From positions 1-47,439 of the forward strand of contig JAEZKJ010000105.1 in the NCBI GenBank assembly GCA_023415545.1: a stretch of DNA of 47,439 nt, in the 5' to 3' direction. A model generated the notes under the pieces. That model ran no database searches, was not told the DNA's origin, and saw only the letters and a program-made list of their open reading frames with translations. This DNA comes from Bacteroidota bacterium. GTDB taxonomy: Bacteria > Bacteroidota > Bacteroidia > Bacteroidales > Bacteroidaceae. Every line of letters starts with the position of its first letter. Position 1 is the first letter of the stretch. Of this stretch, positions 1 through 7,806 are shown one piece after another. The translations under genes and the position numbers were made by a program.

Positions 1-910
1 AGTTGTTCATTATACCTGTCTTAACATTGTATGAAAAGAATGTGTTTGTTGTTTTATTTATACTCCAATCAGTATCCGAGTTTACAAGATATACCATATC
101 ATTACCTGATGCCATTTTTGTAGCAACTCCAAGTTCAGTAACCTTATTATTCTGTTTAGGGTCTATCATTTGAAAAGAGTATCCTTTATCATAATAATTA
201 CCCCAAGAGATTACAAAAATTTTATCCTCTTCTTCAATCACCTGGTTTGGGTTTGTTGCAACTGTGATTCTCTCTTTTACAGTAAAACTATTCAAATCAA
301 TTACTATAACTTCATTGAGATATTCACAACTAGCTCCGGTCATCTTGAATGAGTTAGCCACATAAAGGTTATCATTAGCAATAGATACTCCCTCGAGGTT
401 ACTTCCAATATTTTGTAAAGTGTTTACAATTTCTAGAGTGTTAGCATTAATTTTAGCAACTACACCTCCATAAAATGAGGCATAAATAAATCCATCTTCA
501 GCAGTAATATATCTTATTCCACCTCCAAGAATAGCATCACCGGCAAAAGATATACTTTTTTGAACAACACCTGCTGAGTTTAATTTAGTAAGATAGTTAG
601 AACCATTTATAGTTACATATATATAACCATTATACTCTATCATATCCTGAGAAGTATCACCAAGATTAGCTCCGTTCTGAGCCTTAAATATATCTTTAAT
701 TATTTTATTGTCGTTGCTATTGTAGAATGTAATGTTAGCATTATTCTGCTGATATAGGCCCTCATTAAGTATGAATGCTCTTTTATTTGGTAATTCTATT
801 TTCGAACCATCATCATTTATAAAATCATCATTATCACTATCACATGATGTGAATAGCATATTTGTTGTTAGCAAACAAATAGCAGCTAAGAAAAAGTGTT
901 TAATCTTCAT
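1..910 (-). CDS. btuG: BtuG-like surface lipoprotein, C-terminus cut by window edge
   Basis: The gene starts with an ATG at 910 and runs off the left edge, leaving about 303 residues. The N-terminus is a lipoprotein signal (MKIKHFFLAAICLLTTNMLF followed by TSCDSD), with acidic residues after the Cys as in Bacteroidota surface-exported lipoproteins. The body repeats beta-propeller-like units (for example FYNSNDNKIIKDIFKAQ, INANTLEIVNTL, IDLNSFTVKERI), as in YncE/DUF5074-type proteins. It sits 24 bases downstream of a BtuB-type receptor in a transcript that begins with a cobalamin riboswitch. BtuG is the known surface B12-binding propeller that caps BtuB in Bacteroides, so this role is inferred from fold and context. 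Another ligand-binding propeller is possible, and the missing C-terminus cannot be judged. Confidence 0.72.
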   Translation of the reverse strand, partial: MKIKHFFLAAICLLTTNMLFTSCDSDNDDFINDDGSKIELPNKRAFILNEGLYQQNNANITFYNSNDNKIIKDIFKAQNGANLGDTSQDMIEYNGYIYVTINGSNYLTKLNSAGVVQKSISFAGDAILGGGIRYITAEDGFIYASFYGGVVAKINANTLEIVNTLQNIGSNLEGVSIANDNLYVANSFKMTGASCEYLNEVIVIDLNSFTVKERITVATNPNQVIEEEDKIFVISWGNYYDKGYSFQMIDPKQNNKVTELGVATKMASGNDMVYLVNSDTDWSINKTTNTFFSYNVKTGIMNN

Positions 911-934
911 ATTTGAATGTTTAAATTTAGTTTT

Positions 935-2956
935 TTATAAAGTTATAGAGCCGGTTATTCTCCAGGATCTTCCCGGCATAGGATAATATTTTATTATGTC
1001 ATACTGTTTGTTAAACAGATTGATAATCTCTCCTTGTAAACGAAGTTTGTATTTTGATAATTTAAACTCTTTAGTCACACTTACACTATGTTCTGTGTAT
1101 CCATCTATTTTATTATCATCAATATTCTGTGACAAGTAGTATCTATCGCCAACTCCAACAATCGAATAACCCACGTTCACTAGTGGATTGTTGATAATAA
1201 GTGATACATTTCCACTATTTCTAGGCGTGTATGGCAATTGATTTTTATAGTTTTTGGCATTTTTATCAGTAATATCAATAGCTTTTTGATAAGTATAAGC
1301 TCCCGATAAAACCATCTCCACCTTATCCGATAAAGATGTGGCTGTTGCCAATGTAAAGTCTACACCTGTGATATCTACTTTTCCATAGTTAACCATTTTC
1401 CAAGCATATGTGGTAGGGAAAGCAACAATTTTGTCCTTCACATTATTATAATATCCATCAACAGTCACAGATATATAGTTCAAAATATTGGGTAAAGCAG
1501 TGCTCCAAGTAACGCCTATATTAAATTCATTAGCTTTCTCTGTCTTTAAATCTTTGTTTCCAGATAAATAATAATACATATCATTGAATGTAGGAACACG
1601 CATAGTATGTTTATATAACATTCTTAAATAGAGAGTTTCATCATCAAAAGGTTTTATGTTTAATGATAAAGATGGAGCCAGTCGGTCGAAATCTTTAGGC
1701 TTTTCTCCTATTTTAACATCCTCTGTGATATATGTATTAACCAATGAAGCATTAGCTGTGAATTTATTACCAATGTATTTTGCATTCAAAGATGTAAGCA
1801 AAGTATATCTTGTAGGAAGTGGACATTCAGGCATGTCACTCCAAAGAGTATTAATAACACCATCCTGAGCAAGTGAAAATTGCACTTTATCACTTACATT
1901 ATATAATCCTGTTGCTGACAAATAATATTCATTCTGTCGATGTCTCTGTTCATATATTCCACCCTCATATTTATTGTTTTTATCCTGATATCTGTTCCAA
2001 GCATAATTATATTTAGCTATAAATTGAGTTTTTAATCTTTCGGAAAAACTCTTTCTATATTTTGCTTGAATAAAGTAGTTTTGATCCCACAACTTCTCAT
2101 TTGATATAGGATTGTATAGGGTAATAGCGCCAGGCAACTCTCTATCAGAATAGAAATAGTAGTTTTTTATATCAAGTGAAGAGCCATCATTGAAATTTTT
2201 ATAAATATTCAATTCACCTTGATAGCTATATATAGCTGAGTTATATCTCTTCTCCTTTGTAACATACTTTCCATTTCGTAAAGTGAAAGGGTAATTTCCG
2301 TCAGCACGCATATAGTTTGCATCAAAGGCAATAGCGACAGATTTTCCTGCCTTTTGCCACCATCTTAGTGATGGAGACACATATCCAAATGATCCTCCCT
2401 TTGTTTGAAAACGCAAAAGAGAATTTTTATTATTTTCAAAATGAGGCTTTTCACTCTCTATATTTAAAACTGCAGCTGATGCATATTGACGAGCCGACTG
2501 AGTCATATCTTCACTATGTCCCATAGCTAAAGATAGCATGCCTACGTTATCAAGAGAAAAACGTCCTAAATCTATCTGCCCGGCTTGACAGTTGCTCACT
2601 GTCACTCCATCATAAGAAATAGCAGTATGTGCAGCTCCCATATTTCTAACCGATATACTCTTTACTCCACCGATACCACCATAATCTTTTACGTTAGCTC
2701 CGGCAAATTTACGGACAGCATCGGCCATATCCTGTACAGCCAATTTATCCATACTCTCACGTGAAAGAGTTTGCACAGGTGTAGCCGAGGTGATTTTGCT
2801 TGGAGCACGACGTGCTTTAACGATAACCTCCTCTATCTCATGTACTTTATTGGTTATGGTATCTTTTTTATTTTGCGCATTTATGGGTACATTTATTGAT
2901 ATGCAAGCAAAGATTAAAAGATACAATATCCTATAGCGATGGATATTCACTTTCAT
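935..2956 (-). CDS. btuB: TonB-dependent outer-membrane receptor, BtuB-type (cobalamin)
   Basis: This 673-residue outer-membrane receptor should import cobalamin using TonB energy. It has a signal peptide ending near INAQ (about residue 28), a TonB-box-like stretch (EEVIVKARR, about 43-51), a plug domain to about residue 170 and a 22-strand-type barrel. It ends in an aromatic-rich terminal strand (GRSWRITGSITL). It lacks the N-terminal carboxypeptidase-like domain of SusC proteins and is shorter than they are, which fits a vitamin or metal receptor. Substrate assignment rests on the cobalamin riboswitch in its 5' leader and on the BtuG-like lipoprotein downstream. Expression is expected to fall when B12 is plentiful. 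Confidence 0.85.
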   Translation of the reverse strand: MKVNIHRYRILYLLIFACISINVPINAQNKKDTITNKVHEIEEVIVKARRAPSKITSATPVQTLSRESMDKLAVQDMADAVRKFAGANVKDYGGIGGVKSISVRNMGAAHTAISYDGVTVSNCQAGQIDLGRFSLDNVGMLSLAMGHSEDMTQSARQYASAAVLNIESEKPHFENNKNSLLRFQTKGGSFGYVSPSLRWWQKAGKSVAIAFDANYMRADGNYPFTLRNGKYVTKEKRYNSAIYSYQGELNIYKNFNDGSSLDIKNYYFYSDRELPGAITLYNPISNEKLWDQNYFIQAKYRKSFSERLKTQFIAKYNYAWNRYQDKNNKYEGGIYEQRHRQNEYYLSATGLYNVSDKVQFSLAQDGVINTLWSDMPECPLPTRYTLLTSLNAKYIGNKFTANASLVNTYITEDVKIGEKPKDFDRLAPSLSLNIKPFDDETLYLRMLYKHTMRVPTFNDMYYYLSGNKDLKTEKANEFNIGVTWSTALPNILNYISVTVDGYYNNVKDKIVAFPTTYAWKMVNYGKVDITGVDFTLATATSLSDKVEMVLSGAYTYQKAIDITDKNAKNYKNQLPYTPRNSGNVSLIINNPLVNVGYSIVGVGDRYYLSQNIDDNKIDGYTEHSVSVTKEFKLSKYKLRLQGEIINLFNKQYDIIKYYPMPGRSWRITGSITL

Positions 2957-3029
2957 AAAAATGTTATTAGTAATTGTTTATGCATCTTTCCCGAATCTCT
3001 TTCCTCGAGAGGAACGGCGCTGACTTTAG

Positions 3030-3200
3030 TTTTGCAGGTCTTCTGACTTACTCCTGTTTACTTGCCTTCCCGTCTGTTATTATGACAGTGGCGTGAGAAT
3101 AAGTAAACGTAAACGTTTGGAGCTTACAGCAGCGGGACTGTTCAGGACTTTCACCTGATTCCCTTTTCATCCTCTACTTCGCTTTCTCTGGAAGTAGTTA
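3030..3200 (-). promoter_or_regulatory. Cobalamin riboswitch
   Basis: On the minus strand the leader carries the hallmark blocks of the cobalamin aptamer in the right order: AAAAGGGAA, then GGTGAAAGTCC, then ACAGTCCCGCTGCTGTA, then GCCACTG and GACGGGAAGG, and finally AGTCAGAAGACCTGC. A short hairpin (TTCCTC / GAGGAA at 3001-3014) lies between the aptamer and the btuB start and may be the expression platform that hides the ribosome entry site. The family normally represses B12 uptake genes when adenosylcobalamin or a related form binds. Outer bounds are approximate. Confidence 0.93.
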
Positions 3201-3214
3201 GGAACAAAACGTTG

Positions 3215-3222
3215 CAAATATA
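3215..3222 (-). promoter_or_regulatory. Probable -7 element for riboswitch/btuB transcript
   Basis: Read on the minus strand, TATATTTG matches the Bacteroidota -7 consensus TAnnTTTG exactly and lies just upstream of the riboswitch. I do not see a good TTTG at the -33 position, so the call rests on one element and its position. Confidence 0.4.
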
Positions 3223-3235
3223 ATAATTATGTATA

Positions 3236-3277
3236 AATAAAAAGGGAAGAAAGACTTTTTTTATCTCTCTTCCCTTT
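3236..3277 (-). terminator. Terminator after fbp
   Basis: An inverted repeat (AAAGGGAAGA at 3241-3250 with TCTTCCCTTT at 3268-3277) is followed on the minus strand by a T-rich run. It lies about 100 bases beyond the fbp stop and just before the btuB promoter, so it would separate the two transcripts. Confidence 0.6.
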
Positions 3278-3377
3278 AATAAATAATTTATAGTTTTAAT
3301 TCTCGTTTCTTTAATAAAGAACGATTCTTTAAAAGTAGTCAATATATTATGGATTAATATTTTAGATAGAAATCTTG

Positions 3378-5393
3378 TTATTGACCTTTTTCTTTAATAT
3401 ATCCTTTTCTGTAAGCTACAAGTAACTTCTTTAAATCTTCAATCTGTTCACTCAGTTCACGTCCCTTATCAGTATCTCGAACCATCAAACGATGTGAGTT
3501 AAGCTCAACAAGAAGGGTAGTACTTTTAATATCTTGTCCCTCTTCGATGGCTTTTTGAGTTGACGTGAATGGTTCATGTTGTACCAACTGCATGCCTCGT
3601 GAGTGATAAACAAGAGTGTATCCTGCTATACCTGTTTCAGGTTGATAAGCTCGAGAGAAACCTCCGTCGATAACCAAAAGTTTACCATTAGCCTTTATCG
3701 GAGTTTCCCCTTTAATTGTCTTCACTGGTACATGACCATTGATGATATGTTTATGTTTTCCTACAACATCAAACTCTTTAAGCAGCATATCAACTACCTT
3801 CTCATCATTTCTAAGTGAATAGTAGTATCCTTTAGTCTCCTTATGAGTCTCTTTATCGGCGATAAAGTATCTTTCAAAAGTTGCCATTTTGTCCTTATCG
3901 AAAGGAGGGGCATCTTTACCGCACCATAGATACCACATATAGTCAACAGCCATATTTTTCTCTTCAACATCCATGTCATCATTGAAAGCAGCTCGTACTA
4001 TTTGTCCTACTTTCTCCATAAGAGCTTTTCCCTTATATTTTTCACCATTTATAAGGACCTCTTTTAAAGTTCCATCCTCATTAAGAGGAATTGAAGCATG
4101 GAAAAGAAGATTTGAGTTGCAAACATTATACATACATCCATGTTTCAACAGACAACGCATATGCTTTTTCAACTTCTCACTGCTAGCAAATGAGTGATGT
4201 ATCTTATCCATAATTTCACGTTCCTCTTCCGAGAGTCGATATGGGTCATTTGGATCAATAGTAGGGAAGTTAGTATCTAAGAGCTCATACTCCTTATCGC
4301 CTATTTTCACTTTACCCTCCTTAAGGTTCATCTTATCGAGTAGCAATCTATCATTCATCTCATATTCCGGATGACGTTTAATTGTAGCACCTTCAAGTTT
4401 GAACTGAATCACACTGATAGCTTTATGCATCTGTGCGATAAGTCGAAGAGTCTTCTCACTATGAGCATCTTTATCATCAATTTTTGACTGGAATCGGCTA
4501 CATGGGTCATTAGCATATGTCTCCATAGCAAATGTAGCAAGAGGAAGAAGGTTTATTCCATAACCATCTTCAAGAGTATTCAGATTAGCATATCTCATAC
4601 TCATTCTTATAACATTTGCCATACTGCACTCATTACCACTTGCTGCTCCCATCCATAGAATATCGTGGTTGCCCCACTGAACATCGAAGTGGTGATAATT
4701 GCATAATGTATCCATTATTATGTGAGCACCCGGGCCACGGTCGTAAATGTCACCAACAATATGTAACTGATCGATTACAAGTCGTTGTATGGTATTAGCC
4801 ATAGCGATAATGAAATCGTCGGCTCTTCTTGTCTCGATGATTGTACTAATAATAACATTTATATAGTCATGCTTATTAGGCTCAGCCGAGGATTCGTGTA
4901 AAAGCTGTTGAATAATATATGAGAACTCTCTTGGAAGAGATTTTCTAACCTTTGAACGTGTATATTTTGATGATACATTTTGACAAACTTTCACCAACTG
5001 ATTAAGAGTTACAAAATACCAGTCATCAATATCTTTCTCTTTCTCCTTAACCAATTCTAGTTTTTGTTCAGGATAGTATATTAAAGTACACAATTCCTTT
5101 TTTTCTTTATCGCGAAGAGAGTTTCCGAATATCTCATTAACTTTTCTCTTTATAGCTCCAGATGCATTCTTGAGAACATGTTGAAAAGCCTCATACTCCC
5201 CATGTAGATCAGCCAAAAAGTGCTCTGTACCTTTTGGTAGGTTTAGAATAGCCTCTAGGTTTATTATCTCTGTACTAGCTGAGGCAATTGTAGGAAAGTT
5301 ACCTGAAAGAAGTTGTAGGTAACGTAAGTCTTCTTTTACAAGCTTTGTATCAATATTGCTATATGCACTCATCTCTTTGAATATTTCTTTCAT
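3378..5393 (-). CDS. fbp: Fructose-1,6-bisphosphatase, class III
   Basis: This 671-residue cytoplasmic enzyme hydrolyses fructose-1,6-bisphosphate to fructose-6-phosphate, the committed step of gluconeogenesis. It has the metallophosphoesterase metal-binding motifs of class III enzymes: ADLHGE at about 61-66, GDIYDRGPG near 216 and GNHD near 242, with further His/Asp residues later (for example NGHVPVKT). The length is typical for the Bacillus/Bacteroides class III family, which is unrelated to E. coli Fbp. The gene is monocistronic, with a terminator downstream and another (from rplS) upstream. Confidence 0.95.
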   Translation of the reverse strand: MKEIFKEMSAYSNIDTKLVKEDLRYLQLLSGNFPTIASASTEIINLEAILNLPKGTEHFLADLHGEYEAFQHVLKNASGAIKRKVNEIFGNSLRDKEKKELCTLIYYPEQKLELVKEKEKDIDDWYFVTLNQLVKVCQNVSSKYTRSKVRKSLPREFSYIIQQLLHESSAEPNKHDYINVIISTIIETRRADDFIIAMANTIQRLVIDQLHIVGDIYDRGPGAHIIMDTLCNYHHFDVQWGNHDILWMGAASGNECSMANVIRMSMRYANLNTLEDGYGINLLPLATFAMETYANDPCSRFQSKIDDKDAHSEKTLRLIAQMHKAISVIQFKLEGATIKRHPEYEMNDRLLLDKMNLKEGKVKIGDKEYELLDTNFPTIDPNDPYRLSEEEREIMDKIHHSFASSEKLKKHMRCLLKHGCMYNVCNSNLLFHASIPLNEDGTLKEVLINGEKYKGKALMEKVGQIVRAAFNDDMDVEEKNMAVDYMWYLWCGKDAPPFDKDKMATFERYFIADKETHKETKGYYYSLRNDEKVVDMLLKEFDVVGKHKHIINGHVPVKTIKGETPIKANGKLLVIDGGFSRAYQPETGIAGYTLVYHSRGMQLVQHEPFTSTQKAIEEGQDIKSTTLLVELNSHRLMVRDTDKGRELSEQIEDLKKLLVAYRKGYIKEKGQ

Positions 5394-5410
5394 TATTATG
5401 TGCGAAATTA

Positions 5411-5418
5411 CAAATTTA
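5411..5418 (-). promoter_or_regulatory. Possible -7 element for fbp
   Basis: TAAATTTG on the minus strand matches TAnnTTTG and lies 18 bases upstream of the fbp ATG, giving a very short leader. No convincing TTTG is seen 19-21 bases further upstream, so this is a weak call. Confidence 0.3.
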
Positions 5419-5501
5419 AAATATTAACTCTTCATCTATTTGATTAAATTATTCAAAGAGATGCTTATACACTATTAATTAAACAGTTATATTAATAAAC
5501 C

Positions 5502-5537
5502 AAAAGAGGATATGTCTTTAAAGACATATCCTCTTTT
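5502..5537 (-). terminator. Perfect-palindrome terminator after rplS
   Basis: A perfect 36-base palindrome (half-site AAAAGAGGATATGTCTTT) lies 28 bases beyond the rplS stop. Its A/T tails give a run of T on either strand. It should end the rplS transcript; it could work in both directions. Confidence 0.85.
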
Positions 5538-5564
5538 ATCTTAGGAATTTAAGAAATCTTTTAA

Positions 5565-5918
5565 TTACAGGTTAACTCTCTTTTCCTGAATTCTAGCCTT
5601 CTTACCAGTAAGAGCACGTAAATAGTACAATTTAGCGCGACGAACTTTACCTATCTTGTTAACTGTAATGCTATCGATAGCAGGAGATTCGATAGGGAAT
5701 ATACGTTCTACACCTACTGTTCCAGACATTTTACGAACAGTGAAACGTTTTTTGTCACCATGTCCGGAGATTTTGATAACAACACCACGATACAACTGTA
5801 TACGTTCTTTGTTACCCTCAACGATACGGTATGCTACTGTAACAGTATCACCAGCTTTAAATGAAGGATGTTGTTTACCTGTAGCAAATGCTTCTTCAGC
5901 AATTTTAATTAAATCCAT
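5565..5918 (-). CDS. rplS: 50S ribosomal protein L19
   Basis: L19 (117 residues) sits at the interface of the 30S and 50S subunits. The sequence carries the family core (FKAGDTVTV, RIQLYRGVVI, FTVRKMSGTVGVERIFP, then KVRRAKLYYLR). An upstream in-frame ATG at 6002 would add 28 residues with no L19 character (including MNNLIFAK directly before the chosen start). The start MDLIKIAEEAF at 5918 fits Bacteroidota L19 proteins. A promoter at 6000-6031 would put the transcription start downstream of the longer start codon, which supports the shorter protein. Confidence 0.96.
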   Translation of the reverse strand: MDLIKIAEEAFATGKQHPSFKAGDTVTVAYRIVEGNKERIQLYRGVVIKISGHGDKKRFTVRKMSGTVGVERIFPIESPAIDSITVNKIGKVRRAKLYYLRALTGKKARIQEKRVNL

Positions 5919-5999
5919 TTTTGCAAAAATTAAATTGTTCATCGTTACAACGTAACATATCAAGTAACACTTCTTGACAGCGATTACGCGAAAGCGGTG

Positions 6000-6031
6000 C
6001 AAAGTAACTCATTTTTTAGCATATAGCCAAA
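6000..6031 (-). promoter_or_regulatory. Promoter for rplS
   Basis: On the minus strand TTTG (6028-6031) is followed after exactly 20 bases by TTACTTTG (6000-6007), a 7 of 8 match to TAnnTTTG. The predicted transcription start is near 5994, leaving a leader of about 75 bases. Confidence 0.6.
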
Positions 6032-6059
6032 AGTATTCATCTTTTTTTAATATTAAATT

Positions 6060-6091
6060 ATTGCCTAAACTTTGTTTTTTAATTACTTTTG
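6060..6091 (+). promoter_or_regulatory. Promoter for the split 5'-nucleotidase genes
   Basis: TACTTTTG (6084-6091) is a perfect -7 element, and ATTG (6060-6063) lies 20 bases upstream as an imperfect -33 element. The transcription start should fall near 6098, just before the ATG at 6115. This decides against the longer reading frame that opens at 5974. Confidence 0.6.
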
Positions 6092-6114
6092 ATGAGAAAA
6101 GAACCAAAAGAAAT

Positions 6115-6882
6115 ATGATATTAATTAAAAGATTTGTCTGGTTATCTTCTTTTACCGGACTATTACTATTTTCTTCTTGTAATTCATCATATTATACTAT
6201 CTCTTCTATTGAGGGAGGTCGAATAGTAGTTGACAAAAAATATGATACAAAACCTAATAGTGAGTCACAACAGATAGTGCTAACCTACAAAAATAAAGTT
6301 GACAGCATTATGTCACCTGTTATAGGGCACTCACTTACAGATATGAGTGCTGAACGTCCCGAGAGTAAACTCTCAAATCTTGTTGCAGATATTCTTCGTG
6401 AGTCTACTACTGCATATTTAGGTAAAATGGCCGATGTAGCAGTAATAAATATGGGTGGTCTTCGCTCTTCTCTTCCAAAGGGAGATGTTACTTATGGCAA
6501 TATTTTTGAGATAACTCCATTCGAAAATACATTGTGTATTTTAACCATGAGTGGTAAAGAGATAAGAGAAGTTTTCGAGAATATTGCATCTGTTTATGGA
6601 GAGGGATTAAGTGGAGCTCAACTTGAGATAACAAAAGAAGGTAAACTTCTTAGTGCAAAGATAGCAGGCGAGGAGATTGAAGATAACAAAATTTACAAAG
6701 TTGCTACTTTAGATTATTTAGCTGAAGGTAATGATAAAATGGTTGCTTTTAAAAAGATAAAAGATAGATTACAGCCAGATGGTGCGACTTTACGACAGAT
6801 TTTCCTCGACTATGTTATAAGTAATAATGCAAAAGGAGGAAAACTGGACTCAAAAGTTGAGGGAAGAATTGTTGTTAAATAA
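6115..6882 (+). CDS. 5'-nucleotidase C-terminal domain lipoprotein
   Basis: This 255-residue protein matches only the C-terminal, substrate-binding domain of UshA-type 5'-nucleotidases. The N-terminus is a lipoprotein signal (FTGLLLFSSCNSS). Family features follow: ESKLSNLVADILRES, DVAVINMGGLRSSLPKGDVT, FEITPFENTLCILTMSG and a late YLAEGNDKM. The catalytic metallophosphoesterase domain is absent here but is encoded by the next gene, 21 bases downstream. The two products probably act together on nucleotides or other phosphoesters in the periplasm or at the outer membrane. The order is reversed compared with the fused enzyme. The start at 6115 is supported by the promoter position and by the signal peptide. 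Confidence 0.85.
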   Translation: MILIKRFVWLSSFTGLLLFSSCNSSYYTISSIEGGRIVVDKKYDTKPNSESQQIVLTYKNKVDSIMSPVIGHSLTDMSAERPESKLSNLVADILRESTTAYLGKMADVAVINMGGLRSSLPKGDVTYGNIFEITPFENTLCILTMSGKEIREVFENIASVYGEGLSGAQLEITKEGKLLSAKIAGEEIEDNKIYKVATLDYLAEGNDKMVAFKKIKDRLQPDGATLRQIFLDYVISNNAKGGKLDSKVEGRIVVK

Positions 6883-6903
6883 GTTATTAATTAGAATATT
6901 ATA

Positions 6904-7746
6904 ATGAATAGAATATATATACTATCACTATTTTTTTGTCTCTCTCTTTCGCTTTCTGCACAAAAGACAAAAGAGTTACTTATAATTCATACAAATGATA
7001 CCCATAGTCGAATTGAACCAGCATCGGATAGTGATTCGGATTCTCGTATAGCAGGACGAGGAGGTTTTGTTAGAAGAGCAACATTGATTGACTCTATTCG
7101 TAAAAGTAATAAAGATATGCTATTATTCGATTGTGGAGACTTTTCGCAAGGAACTCCTTTCTACAATTTGTTCAAAGGCGAAGTGGAAGTGAAGTTGATG
7201 AATGCAATGGGATATGATGCCATAACTATAGGTAACCATGAGTTTGATTTTGGTTTGGAGAATATGGCACGACTCTTTAAAATGGCTACTTTCGATATCC
7301 TAAATTGTAATTATGATGTTAAGGGTACAGAGTTAGAAGGGCTAGTAAAACCATATAAAATAATAAAAAGAGATGGTTTGAAAATCGGTGTTTTAGGTGT
7401 AGGTCCTCAACTAAAAGGGCTTGTTCAGGATAAGAATTTCAAAGGCATTCAGTTTAATGATCCTGTTACCTCAGCCCAGAAAGTTGCTACATATCTTAAG
7501 CAAACAGAGAAATGTGATTTGGTAATTGCTTTATCCCACTTAGGTTGGCAAGGTGGAGCATATTGTGATGAGGCTTTTATTGCAAATACAAAAGATATTG
7601 ATATTGTTTTAGGAGGTCATTCACACTCATATTTTGAAAAGCCCCAATATTATAAGAATTTAGATGGTAAAATGATACCATTGCAACAGATGGGAAAAAA
7701 TGCTGCTTTCGTTGGTGAGATGAGAGTAAAGTTTAATAAGAAATAA
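6904..7746 (+). CDS. 5'-nucleotidase N-terminal metallophosphatase domain protein
   Basis: This 280-residue exported protein has a signal peptide ending at LSAQ (about residue 20). It then has the two-metal catalytic domain of UshA-type nucleotidases: IIHTNDTHS (about 27-35), FDCGDFSQG, TIGNHEFDFG, ALSHLGWQGG and VLGGHSHSYF. It stops where the C-terminal domain of the fused family would begin; that domain is the preceding gene. Likely reaction: hydrolysis of nucleoside 5'-phosphates or UDP-sugars outside the inner membrane. The pair is probably translated from one mRNA. Confidence 0.88.
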   Translation: MNRIYILSLFFCLSLSLSAQKTKELLIIHTNDTHSRIEPASDSDSDSRIAGRGGFVRRATLIDSIRKSNKDMLLFDCGDFSQGTPFYNLFKGEVEVKLMNAMGYDAITIGNHEFDFGLENMARLFKMATFDILNCNYDVKGTELEGLVKPYKIIKRDGLKIGVLGVGPQLKGLVQDKNFKGIQFNDPVTSAQKVATYLKQTEKCDLVIALSHLGWQGGAYCDEAFIANTKDIDIVLGGHSHSYFEKPQYYKNLDGKMIPLQQMGKNAAFVGEMRVKFNKK

Positions 7747-7806
7747 TCACTTATTAAAAGCCCAAATCGAGAATTGAACCTTTAATTAATACCTAAATTG
7801 ATATAA

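Noticed and set aside
3151..3342. A 63-codon frame upstream of btuB
   Set aside because: It crosses the cobalamin riboswitch and the fbp terminator and encodes no recognisable protein.
5919..6002. A 28-residue extension of L19
   Set aside because: Not part of the L19 family, and the predicted transcription start lies downstream of the longer start codon.
5974..6114. An N-terminal extension of the 5'-nucleotidase C-domain gene from an ATG at 5974
   Set aside because: The added residues have no signal or family character, and the best promoter lies downstream of that ATG.
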